Assembly (NCBI RefSeq): GCF_000521805.1
Contig: NZ_JAMB01000002.1
Span: 1-64,000 of the forward strand
Reading direction: 5' to 3'
DNA: 64,000 bases
Origin: Marinomonas ushuaiensis DSM 15871
GTDB taxonomy: Bacteria > Pseudomonadota > Gammaproteobacteria > Pseudomonadales > Marinomonadaceae
Shown: positions 47,692-57,288 of the stretch, piece after piece
Layout: each line of letters begins with the position of its first letter
Numbering within the stretch: position 1 is the stretch's first letter
Made by a program: the position numbers and the translations under genes
The notes under the pieces: generated by a model
What the model was told of the DNA's origin: nothing
The model's database searches: none
Seen by the model: the letters and a program-made list of their open reading frames with translations, nothing else

Positions 47692-47734
47692 AAACGGCAG
47701 ATCACGCTTCGCTCATCGTGCCCTACAAGAGCCA
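47692..47734 (+). repeat. 43 bp direct repeat, copy B
   Basis: Second copy of the 43-base repeat, 190 bases from the first and directly before the hpf terminator. The segment between the copies includes a CGCCCTAAAGGGCG hairpin and TAAAGAAGTTC, which is the inverse of GAACTTCTTTA at 47437. Confidence 0.8.
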
Positions 47735-47740
47735 GACACA

Positions 47741-47765
47741 AAAAAGCCCCGCTATGCGAGGCTTC
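47741..47765 (-). terminator. Terminator after hpf
   Basis: The stem AAGCC-C-CGC / GCG-A-GGCTT has a three-base loop, with the A run giving a T tract on the minus strand. Confidence 0.75.
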
Positions 47766-47784
47766 TCCTAGGAAGGTGGATTAA

Positions 47785-48177
47785 CTAAATAACGTCACGC
47801 TCTACAAGCTCATCAAATTCAGCTTGTTGTTGTCGTTCTGCAGGACTCTCAACATCCTTTGCGTTGATGTGGTGTTGTCGACCAGCGTGTTTAGCTTTAT
47901 GTTTAACTAATTGTTTCTCCAGTTTGCCGACTAAAAGGTCAAGAGCAGGTTTAAGCTGTTTATCCGTCTTAACCGTTGCGAAAAGATCATGCCCAGGTAT
48001 ATGAACACTGGCTTCTACTATTAATTCATGAATCTCATGCTTTTCTGTATTTAGAATCACTTTAATGCTGGTTATTTGGTTATTGATACGAGATAAGTGA
48101 TCCATTTTTTCTTTAACGACTTCTTGAACTTCTTCACCAGATTGGACGTGGTGACCACTAATATTCAATGTATACAT
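47785..48177 (-). CDS. hpf: Ribosome hibernation factor, HPF/RaiA family
   Basis: A 130-residue protein with the ISGHHVQSGEEVQEVVKEK start and ASVHIPGHDLFATVKTDK core of the S30AE domain. It binds the 30S subunit in stationary phase and blocks translation. After residue ~100 it has a charged, Gln-rich tail, as in RaiA-like members, but not the long dimerisation domain. It stands alone rather than beside rpoN, so it may be a second paralogue. HPF and RaiA cannot be separated firmly here. Confidence 0.88.
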   Translation of the reverse strand: MYTLNISGHHVQSGEEVQEVVKEKMDHLSRINNQITSIKVILNTEKHEIHELIVEASVHIPGHDLFATVKTDKQLKPALDLLVGKLEKQLVKHKAKHAGRQHHINAKDVESPAERQQQAEFDELVERDVI

Positions 48178-48433
48178 AAAGAATTTCCTTCTATTTAGGT
48201 CAGGTTTTTTTATTGCTTAAATCTTATTCCTCCTCTTTTTCTTCGACTGTTAACTATAATCTATGGACTAACTGATCAGATTTCAATGCCCATAATGTAA
48301 ATACTTGTTCAAGATCATGAATGTATAAAAGATTTTTTAAAACTGCTGCACAAACATTCATTTAACACTTTATTTATCAATAGCATACAGATTAGCATCT
48401 AGCAAACTATTAACTCATTTGAATGACCAAAGA

Positions 48434-49111
48434 TTATAATCCATGCTCTTCGCTACTTAAATATAGACGATAAATACGGTACAAAATGGCAAGAAGCACA
48501 CACAAAACCGATGGCGCTAATAGTGCATAAAAACCGAATTGATTAAACAGAAAAGCACCTGACGTACCTCCCAAAACAAATCCTACGACAATAATGACAA
48601 ACAAAGATGCCTTGCGTTTATCGAAGCTTTCTCCTCTTAATAAACCACCAATCATAATGCCCAAATCCGTAAAAATACCCGTTAAATGGGTCGTTCTAAG
48701 AACAGCACCACTGTAAGTGGTTGCTAGTGCATTTTGGAGTCCACATGCTGTCGAGGCAAAATAATGACCGGTTGTGTGATTGTTTAATAAGAAATACATA
48801 GCAGCCAACAATAAAACCGCCTCTGTCATAAGCAATAAATCATAGAGTCGACCGAGTTTTAGTGATGTGCCAGTTAAAATAAATCCAGAAAACACAGACC
48901 CAATGACAAAGCTGAGCAATATTCCAATCAAATGAAATAAAGCTGTATTGGATGAATCAAGAAAAGCACTTCCTAAAAGGGTTGCCGTACCAGACAAATG
49001 AGAAACAGCTTGATGCTCCATACCCAGCAACGCTACCGCATTAATACTTCCAGCGCCAAGCGCCAGTGAAAAAGCCCCATACTCAACCCACTTTGGCAAT
49101 GTCGAAACCAC
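48434..49111 (-). CDS. DUF1275 (YoaK) family membrane protein
   Basis: A 225-residue inner-membrane protein with about six hydrophobic segments and the family features SLALGAGSINAVALLG, VSHLSGTATLLGSAFL and CGLQNALATTYSGAVLRTTHLTG. Function is unknown; it is possibly a transporter. It is single, leftward, and followed by ~250 bases with no recognised element. Confidence 0.88.
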   Translation of the reverse strand: MVSTLPKWVEYGAFSLALGAGSINAVALLGMEHQAVSHLSGTATLLGSAFLDSSNTALFHLIGILLSFVIGSVFSGFILTGTSLKLGRLYDLLLMTEAVLLLAAMYFLLNNHTTGHYFASTACGLQNALATTYSGAVLRTTHLTGIFTDLGIMIGGLLRGESFDKRKASLFVIIVVGFVLGGTSGAFLFNQFGFYALLAPSVLCVLLAILYRIYRLYLSSEEHGL

Positions 49112-49184
49112 ACAACCTCCCTATTCACTATAGAAGACAACTTAGTAAAACGAAAAGAACAATAATATTAATTCAGCAAAGCAA

Positions 49185-49218
49185 AAAAAAGCGCTTGCCA
49201 TGACAGCAAACGCTTTTT
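49185..49218 (-). terminator. Terminator after asd
   Basis: Arms AAAAAAGCGCTTGC / GCAAACGCTTTTT pair with one mismatch around a 7-base loop. The A run gives a T tract on the minus strand. Confidence 0.8.
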
Positions 49219-49237
49219 ATCGATCTGGGTCAAATAT

Positions 49238-50356
49238 CTAATCGTCCAGTAATATACGTAACATGCGTCGTAGAGGCTCTGCAGCCCCCCACAACAGCTG
49301 ATCACCTACTGAGAAAGCACTGATGTATTCAGGCCCCATATTCAATTTGCGAATACGGCCTACTGGAATATCCAGTGTGCCTGTTGCGGCTGTTGGCGTT
49401 AAACGCGCCATAGTTGCTTCCTTGTCATTAGGAACAACACTGACCCAATCATTATGTTGAGCAAGAATACCTTCAATATCCGCAATTGGAATATCTTTGT
49501 TCAATTTGATAGTGAATGCTTGGCTATGGCAGCGCATGGAACCGATACGTACACAAAGACCATCAACAGGAATAATAGAAGACGTGTTACCAAGTATTTT
49601 GTTGGTTTCAGCTTGTGCTTTCCACTCTTCACGGCTTTGACCATTATCCAACTGAGAGTCAATATAAGGAATCAAGCTACCCGCTAATGGCACACCAAAT
49701 TGATCAACAGGCATAGTATTAGAGCGCATTTGCTCAGCCACTTTACGATCAATGTCTAGAATCGCACTAGCAGGATCAGCAAGCTCAGAAGCTACTGAGC
49801 CTTGCAACATACCCATTTGATTGATCAACTCACGCATATGACGCGCACCGCCGCCAGAAGCCGCTTGGTACGTCATAGACGTCATCCATTCGATGTGACC
49901 TTTATCGAACAAGCCACCCAATGCCAACATCATCAAACTAACAGTACAGTTACCACCAGCAAAGGTTTTAACGCCATCTTTCAAGCCTTGCTTAATGACG
50001 TTTTGGTTAACGGGATCAAGAACAATAATCGCGTCTTTATCCATGCGCAATGAAGACGCTGCATCGATCCAGTAACCGTTCCAACCAGCAGAACGCAACT
50101 GTGGGTAAATCGCCTTGGTATAATCCCCGCCTTGGCAGGTAATAATAATATCCATCTTCTTCAATGCTTCAATATCCGTCGCATCTTGAAGTAATGGAAT
50201 ATCTTTACCAATTTCTGGCCCTTTTTGCCCCGCTTGAGAAGTGGTGAAAAAAACAGGATCAATGTGATCGAAATCTTTTTCTTCTCGCATGCGTTGCATC
50301 AACACGGAACCAACCATTCCGCGCCAGCCGACTAAACCTACAGTTTGTTTTGACAT
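49238..50356 (-). CDS. asd: Aspartate-semialdehyde dehydrogenase
   Basis: A 372-residue NADPH enzyme that reduces aspartyl phosphate to aspartate semialdehyde for the lysine, threonine and methionine branches. [17 protein letters not shown] is the NADP site, [12 protein letters not shown] holds the active cysteine, and [13 protein letters not shown] and [12 protein letters not shown] supply the substrate-binding residues. The start at 50356 matches homologues; the GTG 30 bases upstream only extends the frame. It is the last gene of leuC-leuD-leuB-asd. Confidence 0.96.
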   Translation of the reverse strand: MSKQTVGLVGWRGMVGSVLMQRMREEKDFDHIDPVFFTTSQAGQKGPEIGKDIPLLQDATDIEALKKMDIIITCQGGDYTKAIYPQLRSAGWNGYWIDAASSLRMDKDAIIVLDPVNQNVIKQGLKDGVKTFAGGNCTVSLMMLALGGLFDKGHIEWMTSMTYQAASGGGARHMRELINQMGMLQGSVASELADPASAILDIDRKVAEQMRSNTMPVDQFGVPLAGSLIPYIDSQLDNGQSREEWKAQAETNKILGNTSSIIPVDGLCVRIGSMRCHSQAFTIKLNKDIPIADIEGILAQHNDWVSVVPNDKEATMARLTPTAATGTLDIPVGRIRKLNMGPEYISAFSVGDQLLWGAAEPLRRMLRILLDD

Positions 50357-50433
50357 GGTTATTTCTACCTTTTTTTGTGGGGTCACTCATACCAAGAGCA
50401 ATATCCCAATTAAATACACTTAATACTTTTGTA

Positions 50434-51513
50434 TTAAGCTTTTAGTGCTGCTAATACCGCATCGCCCATGGCTTGCGTACTAACAGTTTCGCACCCTTCT
50501 GATGCGATATCTGACGTTCTTAGACCTAGATCTAAAACCTTACTTACTGCTGCTTCGATAGCATCAGCCGCTTCTTTGGCATCCAAAGAGTAACGTAACA
50601 TCATAGCAACAGATAAAATGGTCGCCAATGGGTTAGCGATTCCTTTTCCTGCGATGTCTGGTGCAGAGCCATGACAAGGCTCATACATGCCTCGACCTTC
50701 GGCATTAAGAGACGCTGAAGGAAGCATACCAATAGAACCCGTCAGCATTGCTGCCGCGTCTGATAGGATATCACCAAACATGTTGCCAGTAACCATTACA
50801 TCAAACTGTTTTGGCGCACGAACAAGTTGCATTGCAGCATTATCCACTAACATGTGCGTCAATTCGACATCAGGATACTCTTTCGCCACTTCTTCCATGA
50901 CTTCTTTCCAAAGAACCGTCACTTCCAGCACGTTAGATTTATCAATAGAACAAACTCGTTTGCCACGTTGACGAGCCGCTTCAAAAGCAGAACGACCAAT
51001 ACGGCGAATTTCAGATTCACAATAAACGTAAGTATTAAAACCTTCACGTTCACCGTTTTCTAAAGTACGAATACCTCGTGGCTGACCAAAATAAATACCA
51101 CCAGTCAATTCACGAACGATCAAAATATCCAAGCCAGCAACAATTTCAGGCTTCAAACTAGACGCATCGGCTAATTGTGGATATAGGATAGCAGGACGTA
51201 GATTGGAAAATAACTCAAGGTTCGAGCGTAAGCCAAGTAAGCCTTTTTCAGGGCGAACCGACATATCCAAACTGTCCCATTTAGGACCACCTACAGCGCC
51301 AAGTAAAATAGCATCCGCATTTTTTGCTTTTGTTAATGTATCTTCTGGTAAAGGCGATCCAGTTTCATCGTAAGCAGAACCGCCAACCAAAGCACTTTCG
51401 TGTTTAATATTCAAAGAATACTGATCATTTACCATATCTAACACGCGTACAGCTTGCGCAATGATCTCTGGACCAATACCGTCACCAGGTAACACTAATA
51501 CATTCTTAGTCAT
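50434..51513 (-). CDS. leuB: 3-isopropylmalate dehydrogenase
   Basis: A 359-residue NAD enzyme that oxidises and decarboxylates 3-isopropylmalate in leucine synthesis. [41 protein letters not shown] and [16 protein letters not shown] are the standard segments, including the metal-binding aspartates. It follows leuD after 31 bases. Confidence 0.97.
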   Translation of the reverse strand: MTKNVLVLPGDGIGPEIIAQAVRVLDMVNDQYSLNIKHESALVGGSAYDETGSPLPEDTLTKAKNADAILLGAVGGPKWDSLDMSVRPEKGLLGLRSNLELFSNLRPAILYPQLADASSLKPEIVAGLDILIVRELTGGIYFGQPRGIRTLENGEREGFNTYVYCESEIRRIGRSAFEAARQRGKRVCSIDKSNVLEVTVLWKEVMEEVAKEYPDVELTHMLVDNAAMQLVRAPKQFDVMVTGNMFGDILSDAAAMLTGSIGMLPSASLNAEGRGMYEPCHGSAPDIAGKGIANPLATILSVAMMLRYSLDAKEAADAIEAAVSKVLDLGLRTSDIASEGCETVSTQAMGDAVLAALKA

Positions 51514-51544
51514 GTAAAATCCTTAAAAACTAATGTCTTATTTA

Positions 51545-52195
51545 TTATTTCTCACGTGACAAGAAAAGCCACGGCGCTTCGTTCATACGTTTTTCTTCAT
51601 AACGACGAATGGCAGAGTCTTGCTGTAGCGTTAAGCCAATATCATCCAAACCATTCAATAGGCAATGCTTACGGAAATTATCTACTGGGAACTCAAACGT
51701 TGCACCCGACGGCGACGTTACGGTTTGTTTTTCCAAATCAACAACAACCTGAGCGCCTTCTTTTGCCGTTACTTCGGCAAACAATTGATCGATGTCTTCT
51801 GCTTGTAAAACAATTGGCAACAAACCATTTTTAAAACAGTTGTTATAGAAAATATCTGCAAAGCTTGGCGCAATTATGGAACGAAAACCATAATCATCCA
51901 ATGCCCAAGGCGCATGTTCGCGGCTCGAGCCGCAACCAAAATTCTGACGAGCAAGCAAAACACTTGCGCCAGCATAACGCGCTTGATTTAAAACAAACTC
52001 ATCTCGCAAAGGTCGACCTTCACAAGACTGGTCTGGTTGACCTTCATCTTGATAACGAAGCTCATCAAATAAGTTTTTTCCAAAGCCTGTACGCTTGATG
52101 GATTTCAAGAACTGCTTTGGAATAATCATATCAGTATCAACGTTTGCCAAATCCAAAGGAGCGGCTAAACCTGTGTGCTGAGTAAAGGGACGCAT
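51545..52195 (-). CDS. leuD: 3-isopropylmalate dehydratase small subunit
   Basis: A 216-residue swivel-domain subunit of isopropylmalate isomerase. [14 protein letters not shown] and [14 protein letters not shown] are the family motifs. It forms a heterodimer with LeuC and completes the active site. The gap to leuC is 12 bases. Confidence 0.97.
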   Translation of the reverse strand: MRPFTQHTGLAAPLDLANVDTDMIIPKQFLKSIKRTGFGKNLFDELRYQDEGQPDQSCEGRPLRDEFVLNQARYAGASVLLARQNFGCGSSREHAPWALDDYGFRSIIAPSFADIFYNNCFKNGLLPIVLQAEDIDQLFAEVTAKEGAQVVVDLEKQTVTSPSGATFEFPVDNFRKHCLLNGLDDIGLTLQQDSAIRRYEEKRMNEAPWLFLSREK

Positions 52196-52207
52196 ACTTT
52201 CTCCTTT

Positions 52208-53635
52208 TTAGTGTTTAACAAACTCGTTAACATCAACGAAATGACCAGCAATTGCAGCGGCTGCCGCCATGGCAGGACTAACCAAATGGGTACGACCACC
52301 AAAACCTTGACGACCTTCAAAATTACGATTTGAAGTTGACGCACAATGCTCACCGGCACCCAATTTATCCGCATTCATCGCCAAACACATCGAGCAACCT
52401 GGCTCGCGCCATTCTAATCCAGCCGCTTCAAAAATAAGGTGTAAGCCTTCTTTTTCTGCTTGTGCTTTAACCAAGCCAGAACCGGGCACAACAATCGCTT
52501 GTTTAAGCGTAGAGGCCACTTTACGACCTTTCACAACATCTGCGGCTATACGTAAATCTTCAATGCGAGAGTTAGTACAAGAACCAATAAACACACGATC
52601 AAGCGTTATATCTGCTAATGTGACTTTGCCTTCTAAGCCCATGTATTTCCAAGCTCTTGCATAACCTTCTTTTTTAACAGGATCCGTTTGATCTTCAGAA
52701 CGTGGAATATTTTCATCAATTGCAATCACCATTTCTGGAGACGTTCCCCAAGTAACTTGTGGCTTGATGTCTTCCGCTTTAATAATAACAACTTCGTCGA
52801 ACTGTGCGTCTTTATCTGAAACAAGCTCTTTCCAAGCGTCTACAGCCATTGCCCACTGATCACCTTTTGGTGCATAAGGTCGACCTTCAACATAATTGAT
52901 TGTGGTGTCATCAACCGCAATCAAACCGACTCGAGCGCCCGCTTCAATCGCCATATTACACACTGTCATCCGGCCTTCCATAGACAAAGACTGAATGCCA
53001 GTTCCACCAAACTCAATTGCATAACCAGTGCCGCCAGCTGTGCCAATCGCACCGATAATTGCAAGCACAACGTCTTTTGCAGATACCCAAGGTGACAGCT
53101 CACCATCCACACGAACAAGCATGTTGCGGCTTTTCTTTTGTACAAGACACTGAGTCGCTAAAACATGTTCAACTTCAGATGTTCCGATACCGTGAGCCAA
53201 AGCGCCAAAGGCACCATGAGTAGATGTATGTGAATCACCACACACTACCGTCATGCCTGGAAGCGTCGCACCTTGTTCTGGCCCAACAACGTGTACGATT
53301 CCTTGGCGAATATCTTTCATGTCAAATTCGGTGATGCCGAACTCATTGCAGTTGTCATCCAGCGTTGTAACCTGAATTTTAGACACTGGGTCTTCAATGC
53401 CATCAACACCAGAAATACGCTCTTTCTTCGTTGTTGGTACATTATGATCTGGCGTAGCTAAGCTTGAAGAGACTCTCCAAGGCTTACGTCCGGCCAATCG
53501 CAAGCCTTCAAAAGCCTGAGGTGACGTCACTTCATGAAGCAGTTGTAAGTCGATATAAATTAACGCACTGCCGTCATCTCGCTGTTGAACAAGGTGGCTA
53601 TCCCACAACTTGTCATAAAGGGTTTTACCTGACAT
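52208..53635 (-). CDS. leuC: 3-isopropylmalate dehydratase large subunit
   Basis: A 475-residue aconitase-type subunit carrying the 4Fe-4S cluster: ligands lie in IGSCTNSR and [10 protein letters not shown], and [21 protein letters not shown] is the substrate region. With LeuD it isomerises 2-isopropylmalate. It is the first gene of the leuCDB-asd operon and is divergent from the LysR gene, with 93 bases between. Confidence 0.98.
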   Translation of the reverse strand: MSGKTLYDKLWDSHLVQQRDDGSALIYIDLQLLHEVTSPQAFEGLRLAGRKPWRVSSSLATPDHNVPTTKKERISGVDGIEDPVSKIQVTTLDDNCNEFGITEFDMKDIRQGIVHVVGPEQGATLPGMTVVCGDSHTSTHGAFGALAHGIGTSEVEHVLATQCLVQKKSRNMLVRVDGELSPWVSAKDVVLAIIGAIGTAGGTGYAIEFGGTGIQSLSMEGRMTVCNMAIEAGARVGLIAVDDTTINYVEGRPYAPKGDQWAMAVDAWKELVSDKDAQFDEVVIIKAEDIKPQVTWGTSPEMVIAIDENIPRSEDQTDPVKKEGYARAWKYMGLEGKVTLADITLDRVFIGSCTNSRIEDLRIAADVVKGRKVASTLKQAIVVPGSGLVKAQAEKEGLHLIFEAAGLEWREPGCSMCLAMNADKLGAGEHCASTSNRNFEGRQGFGGRTHLVSPAMAAAAAIAGHFVDVNEFVKH

Positions 53636-53728
53636 AAGTTCTCTCCTAAAAATCTTATTGCGCTATCCTAAAACTTTGGTTTAAATTACTCAAATTCATA
53701 TTTTTCATATTTTGGATAACTTTTTGGA

Positions 53729-54607
53729 ATGATAGACATTGCAGAGCTGATTACTTTCATAAAAGTGGCTGAAACAGGCTCTTTTTCACACGCAGGATCA
53801 CAACTTTTTGTGACCCAACCAGCGATTAGTAAACGTATCGCCGCCTTAGAAAATAATTTGGGCGTACGGCTGTTTGATCGCATTGGACGCCAAGTACAAC
53901 TGACTGAAGCAGGAATGCGACTATTACCGAAAGCCAGAAAAATGGCTGAAGACTTACAAGACATAAAGCGCAGCATGTCATTGCAAATGCAGGACGTCAG
54001 CGGGGAACTTAGAATTTCAACCAGTCATCATGTTGGCTTACATCGATTGCCTAAATCTTTAAAACGTTTCCAAGAAGGTTTTCCCAGTGCCCAGCTGGAA
54101 ATCGAATTTTCTCAATCTGAGGAAGCTTACCAAGATGTTCTAAAAGGACGAGCTGAGCTTGGTATTATTACGCTTTCTAATAAAGAAAACTCACTGATTG
54201 AATCTTTACCCATTTGGTCCGACCCTTTGACTTGTGTTGTCAGTAAAGACCACCCTCTCGCTCAAATAAAACAATTAAGCCTAGTGGAATTGGCTCAACA
54301 CGCCTGTGTGCTTCCAAATAAAAACACCTTCACAAGACAAATTGCAGAACAGGTTTTTGGAAAACAAGGATTAAAACCACAGGTCAGAATGAACACAAAT
54401 AATTTAGAAACACTTGCTATGCTTGTCAGTATTGGCTGGGGATGGTCGCTACTTCCTTCAACGTTAGTTGATGACAGACTTGCGGTGTTAAATTTTGCAG
54501 ATTTAAATGTCGAAAGAAAGCTTGGTGTTATTTATCATAAGCAGAAAACATTAAGCCGCGCTGCTATCGCATTTATTGAACTGCTTAAAAACGAAGCCAG
54601 AACCTAA
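53729..54607 (+). CDS. LysR family transcriptional regulator
   Basis: A 292-residue LysR-type regulator. The winged HTH is at residues ~2-60 (FSHAGSQLFVTQPAISKRIAALE) and the periplasmic-binding-like effector domain at ~90-290. Divergence from leuC in the same arrangement as in Pseudomonas suggests it controls the leu operon. Its ligand is unknown. It ends one base from the end of the MFS gene on the other strand. Confidence 0.88.
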   Translation: MIDIAELITFIKVAETGSFSHAGSQLFVTQPAISKRIAALENNLGVRLFDRIGRQVQLTEAGMRLLPKARKMAEDLQDIKRSMSLQMQDVSGELRISTSHHVGLHRLPKSLKRFQEGFPSAQLEIEFSQSEEAYQDVLKGRAELGIITLSNKENSLIESLPIWSDPLTCVVSKDHPLAQIKQLSLVELAQHACVLPNKNTFTRQIAEQVFGKQGLKPQVRMNTNNLETLAMLVSIGWGWSLLPSTLVDDRLAVLNFADLNVERKLGVIYHKQKTLSRAAIAFIELLKNEART

Positions 54608-54608
54608 T

Positions 54609-55760
54609 TTAACGGCGTTGGCTTGCAATCAAAATAATTAACGCCAGTGCACTGGTCATGGCAGCCGCCGTAAATGCCCAAGGACCACCAGCCCATTCCC
54701 ACAAATACCCTGTAAACACCATACCAAGACCACCGCCTAAACCGATCGCAAAGGCACTGTACATAGCTTGCCCTTGTCCTGCATAACGTTCAGGAAAAAG
54801 ACGACGTATTTGCTCAATCGACACCATGTGAAAAAGCGCAAACGTAATACAATGAAGTAATTGCGTAAATATGACGATCCATAATATGGAAGCAAACCAC
54901 CCCACTAAAAACCATCGAATGATGCCACACACAAAACACAACATAACAATATGAACAACATGGAATTTTTTAATGGCATTTCCAAAAAATAGAAACAGGA
55001 AAATTTCAATCACAACACCAACCGCCATTAACAGGCCGATCTGTTGGCCACTGTAGCCTTCATTTGATAAATGAACAGCAAAGAACACATTAAACGGGGC
55101 GTGGGACATAAAGGCCAAGAAAGCCAAAACAAAAAACAACATAGACTCAGGTGTTTTAACAAGAGAAATAAAAGACGTTGTTTCTTTATGAGTCTGAACT
55201 TCATAGGCCTGTTCTTTTAAAAACAAAGAAGTCACAACCGCCAAAGCAAGAAAGGCACACATGGTCGGAATAACAATCCAGGCTCCAAAATGCCCCATGA
55301 GAAAGCCACCACCAGCAACAGCCACTACGTAACCGATTGAACCACCGACCCTAAGCCTTGTATAAGGCACATCCAGATGCCGAATACTTCTCACTGCAAG
55401 GGAATCTGTCATAGGCAATAAAGCAGAATAAAACAACGCCATTACGCAAGTTAACAACCACAAGGTCTCAAATTGATCTGTCCAATTAAAAGGAATTACA
55501 GCAACGAAACAACCTAAAATAGCAATTTGTAAAATACGTTTTGGAAGCCCTATTCTTGCCGTCAACCACCCCCAAAAATGAGGCACTAAAATTCCAGACA
55601 AGGTAAAAGTCGACATTAACCGACCAATTTCAGACGCGGTTAAACCAATCGATTTATAGTAAACCGAGATATAAGGCATCATGACGCCAATAAGTGCACA
55701 GAAAAAGAAGTAGAAAAAGAATAATGGCCAAGCAATAGGGCGAGCTTTAATAGAAAACAT
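54609..55760 (-). CDS. MFS transporter of the HcaT-like type
   Basis: A 383-residue protein with about 12 membrane helices, of the MFS_1-like group to which HcaT belongs: WPLFFFYFFFCALIGVMMPYI starts the first helix and RVGGSIGYVVAVAGGG is the central segment. The substrate is unknown. The start at 55760 is chosen for GGAG five bases upstream; the longer frame to 55835 adds a hydrophilic leader without a ribosome binding site. Confidence 0.85.
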   Translation of the reverse strand: MFSIKARPIAWPLFFFYFFFCALIGVMMPYISVYYKSIGLTASEIGRLMSTFTLSGILVPHFWGWLTARIGLPKRILQIAILGCFVAVIPFNWTDQFETLWLLTCVMALFYSALLPMTDSLAVRSIRHLDVPYTRLRVGGSIGYVVAVAGGGFLMGHFGAWIVIPTMCAFLALAVVTSLFLKEQAYEVQTHKETTSFISLVKTPESMLFFVLAFLAFMSHAPFNVFFAVHLSNEGYSGQQIGLLMAVGVVIEIFLFLFFGNAIKKFHVVHIVMLCFVCGIIRWFLVGWFASILWIVIFTQLLHCITFALFHMVSIEQIRRLFPERYAGQGQAMYSAFAIGLGGGLGMVFTGYLWEWAGGPWAFTAAAMTSALALIILIASQRR

Positions 55761-55881
55761 GTTGGCTCCATTTAATTTTAAAAGATATCTAAAAATAATC
55801 AGTTGAGGGGGCTTTCTGGAGGAATTACAGTCCAAATAGCGTATAAGGCATAATATTTAATTATGCTGGAAACAATAAAAT

Positions 55882-55920
55882 AAAGCTCGACCCTTCTATA
55901 GATAAAAGAGCGAGCTCTTC
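55882..55920 (-). terminator. Weak terminator after perM
   Basis: AGCTCG (55884-55889) and CGAGCT (55911-55916) form a short stem with a large loop, followed on the minus strand by TTTATTTT. Confidence 0.4.
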
Positions 55921-55933
55921 ATGTTCAAAGCCA

Positions 55934-56995
55934 TTAAGAAGTCAGCGCGTCTTGATCTGGCCAAGCATTAATAATTGCCTTAACAAGAGTTGCCAAAGGA
56001 ATTGCAAAAAATATCCCCCAGAATCCCCATAACCCACCAAAAAACAATACCGCAACAATGATAGCCAATGGATGAAGGTTCACTGCTTCAGAGAATAACA
56101 AAGGCACTAAAACATTCCCGTCTAGAGCCTGAACGATGAGATAAGCAACGACAACGTAAACAAACGCACCGTCTGTTCCGTATTGGTAAAAAGCCACCAA
56201 TACAACTGGGATAGTCACTGCTGCCGCGCCGATATAAGGAATCAACACAGAAAGCCCAACAAGCAAAGCCAAAAGCTCAGCGTACTTTAACCCAAAAAAT
56301 AGAAAGACAATGTAAGTTACGACGCCAACAACGATCATTTCAATGAACTTACCACGAATATAATTGGCAATTTGATCATTCATTTCATGTGCAATATTAC
56401 GCATCATTTTTCTTTCTTTAGGTAACCACGATGTCAAATAAGCCAGAATTTTACTTTGGTCTTTCAATAAGAAAAACATAATCAAAGGGACCAAAACCAA
56501 ATAAATAACCAAAGAAAATAATGAAGGAATACTAGACAAGGAAAATGACACCAACCATTGACCAAGGTTAGTCGACTCGTTAGCTAATGAATTTATCGCC
56601 TCTTCAATCGCGCTTTTACTCAAAAAATCGCTATGGCCTTCCGCAAACTGTAAAAACTCGTCACGGATAGCAGTAAACATACGCGGTGCATCTTGTACAA
56701 GACGCACAGCTTGGCGCCAAATAATTGGCACCATAACGCCAATAAAAACGCCACATGCGGTCAAGAATGTAAAAAAGACAAGGAAGACAGAAACAAGATG
56801 GGGACAGCCCAATTTTTGTAACCGATCAACCAAACCTTGAAGTAAAAACGCCAATACGATCGCCACTAAAACAGGCGCTAAAACGCCGCCCCAGTATGCT
56901 AAAACACCAAGCGCCCCAATTAAGAGAAGAAGAAACACCACCACCTCTTCATTTGAAAAATACCGCTTAATCAATGTATCAACTATTTTAAACAT
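55934..56995 (-). CDS. perM: AI-2E family transporter PerM
   Basis: A 353-residue inner-membrane permease with eight predicted helices. LAYWGGVLAPVLVAIVLAFLLQGLV at the N-terminus and PYIGAAAVTIPVV and QALDGNVLVPLLFSEAV in the C-terminal half are typical of the AI-2E exporter family. Substrate is unproven in most members. It follows the tusA-like gene by 11 bases and is next to bepA, as in E. coli. Confidence 0.9.
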   Translation of the reverse strand: MFKIVDTLIKRYFSNEEVVVFLLLLIGALGVLAYWGGVLAPVLVAIVLAFLLQGLVDRLQKLGCPHLVSVFLVFFTFLTACGVFIGVMVPIIWRQAVRLVQDAPRMFTAIRDEFLQFAEGHSDFLSKSAIEEAINSLANESTNLGQWLVSFSLSSIPSLFSLVIYLVLVPLIMFFLLKDQSKILAYLTSWLPKERKMMRNIAHEMNDQIANYIRGKFIEMIVVGVVTYIVFLFFGLKYAELLALLVGLSVLIPYIGAAAVTIPVVLVAFYQYGTDGAFVYVVVAYLIVQALDGNVLVPLLFSEAVNLHPLAIIVAVLFFGGLWGFWGIFFAIPLATLVKAIINAWPDQDALTS

Positions 56996-57006
56996 ACAGA
57001 TTCCAT

Positions 57007-57252
57007 TTAATTATTCTGAATAACAAAGGTATATATATTGTCACTGTCATCGGTTGATAATAAAGAATGCCCAACCAAGCCTACGTACTGCGGGATATCT
57101 TTTAAAGAACCAGAATCGCACGTTGTAACACACAAGGTCTCACCCGTCTTCATTTTACTCAATGCCATTTTGGTTTTTAATAATGGCATTGGACAACGAT
57201 CTTCTCTTGCATCTAAGATTACGTCATACTGATTACCATAATTGATCGCCAT
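57007..57252 (-). CDS. TusA-family sulfurtransferase
   Basis: An 81-residue protein of the TusA/SirA fold. The active-site cysteine is in DAREDRCPMPLLKTK, in the canonical CPxP context. It may carry persulfide sulfur between enzymes. It has the usual length and begins divergently from bepA with a 36-base gap. Confidence 0.9.
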   Translation of the reverse strand: MAINYGNQYDVILDAREDRCPMPLLKTKMALSKMKTGETLCVTTCDSGSLKDIPQYVGLVGHSLLSTDDSDNIYTFVIQNN

Positions 57253-57288
57253 TTTTTAAATTTTTCCATTAAATGCATTAGCCGTATT

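Noticed and set aside
47400-47780. A tRNA or small structured RNA in the repeat region
   Set aside because: No cloverleaf, CCA end or conserved loop bases; the hairpins present are explained by the repeats and the hpf terminator.
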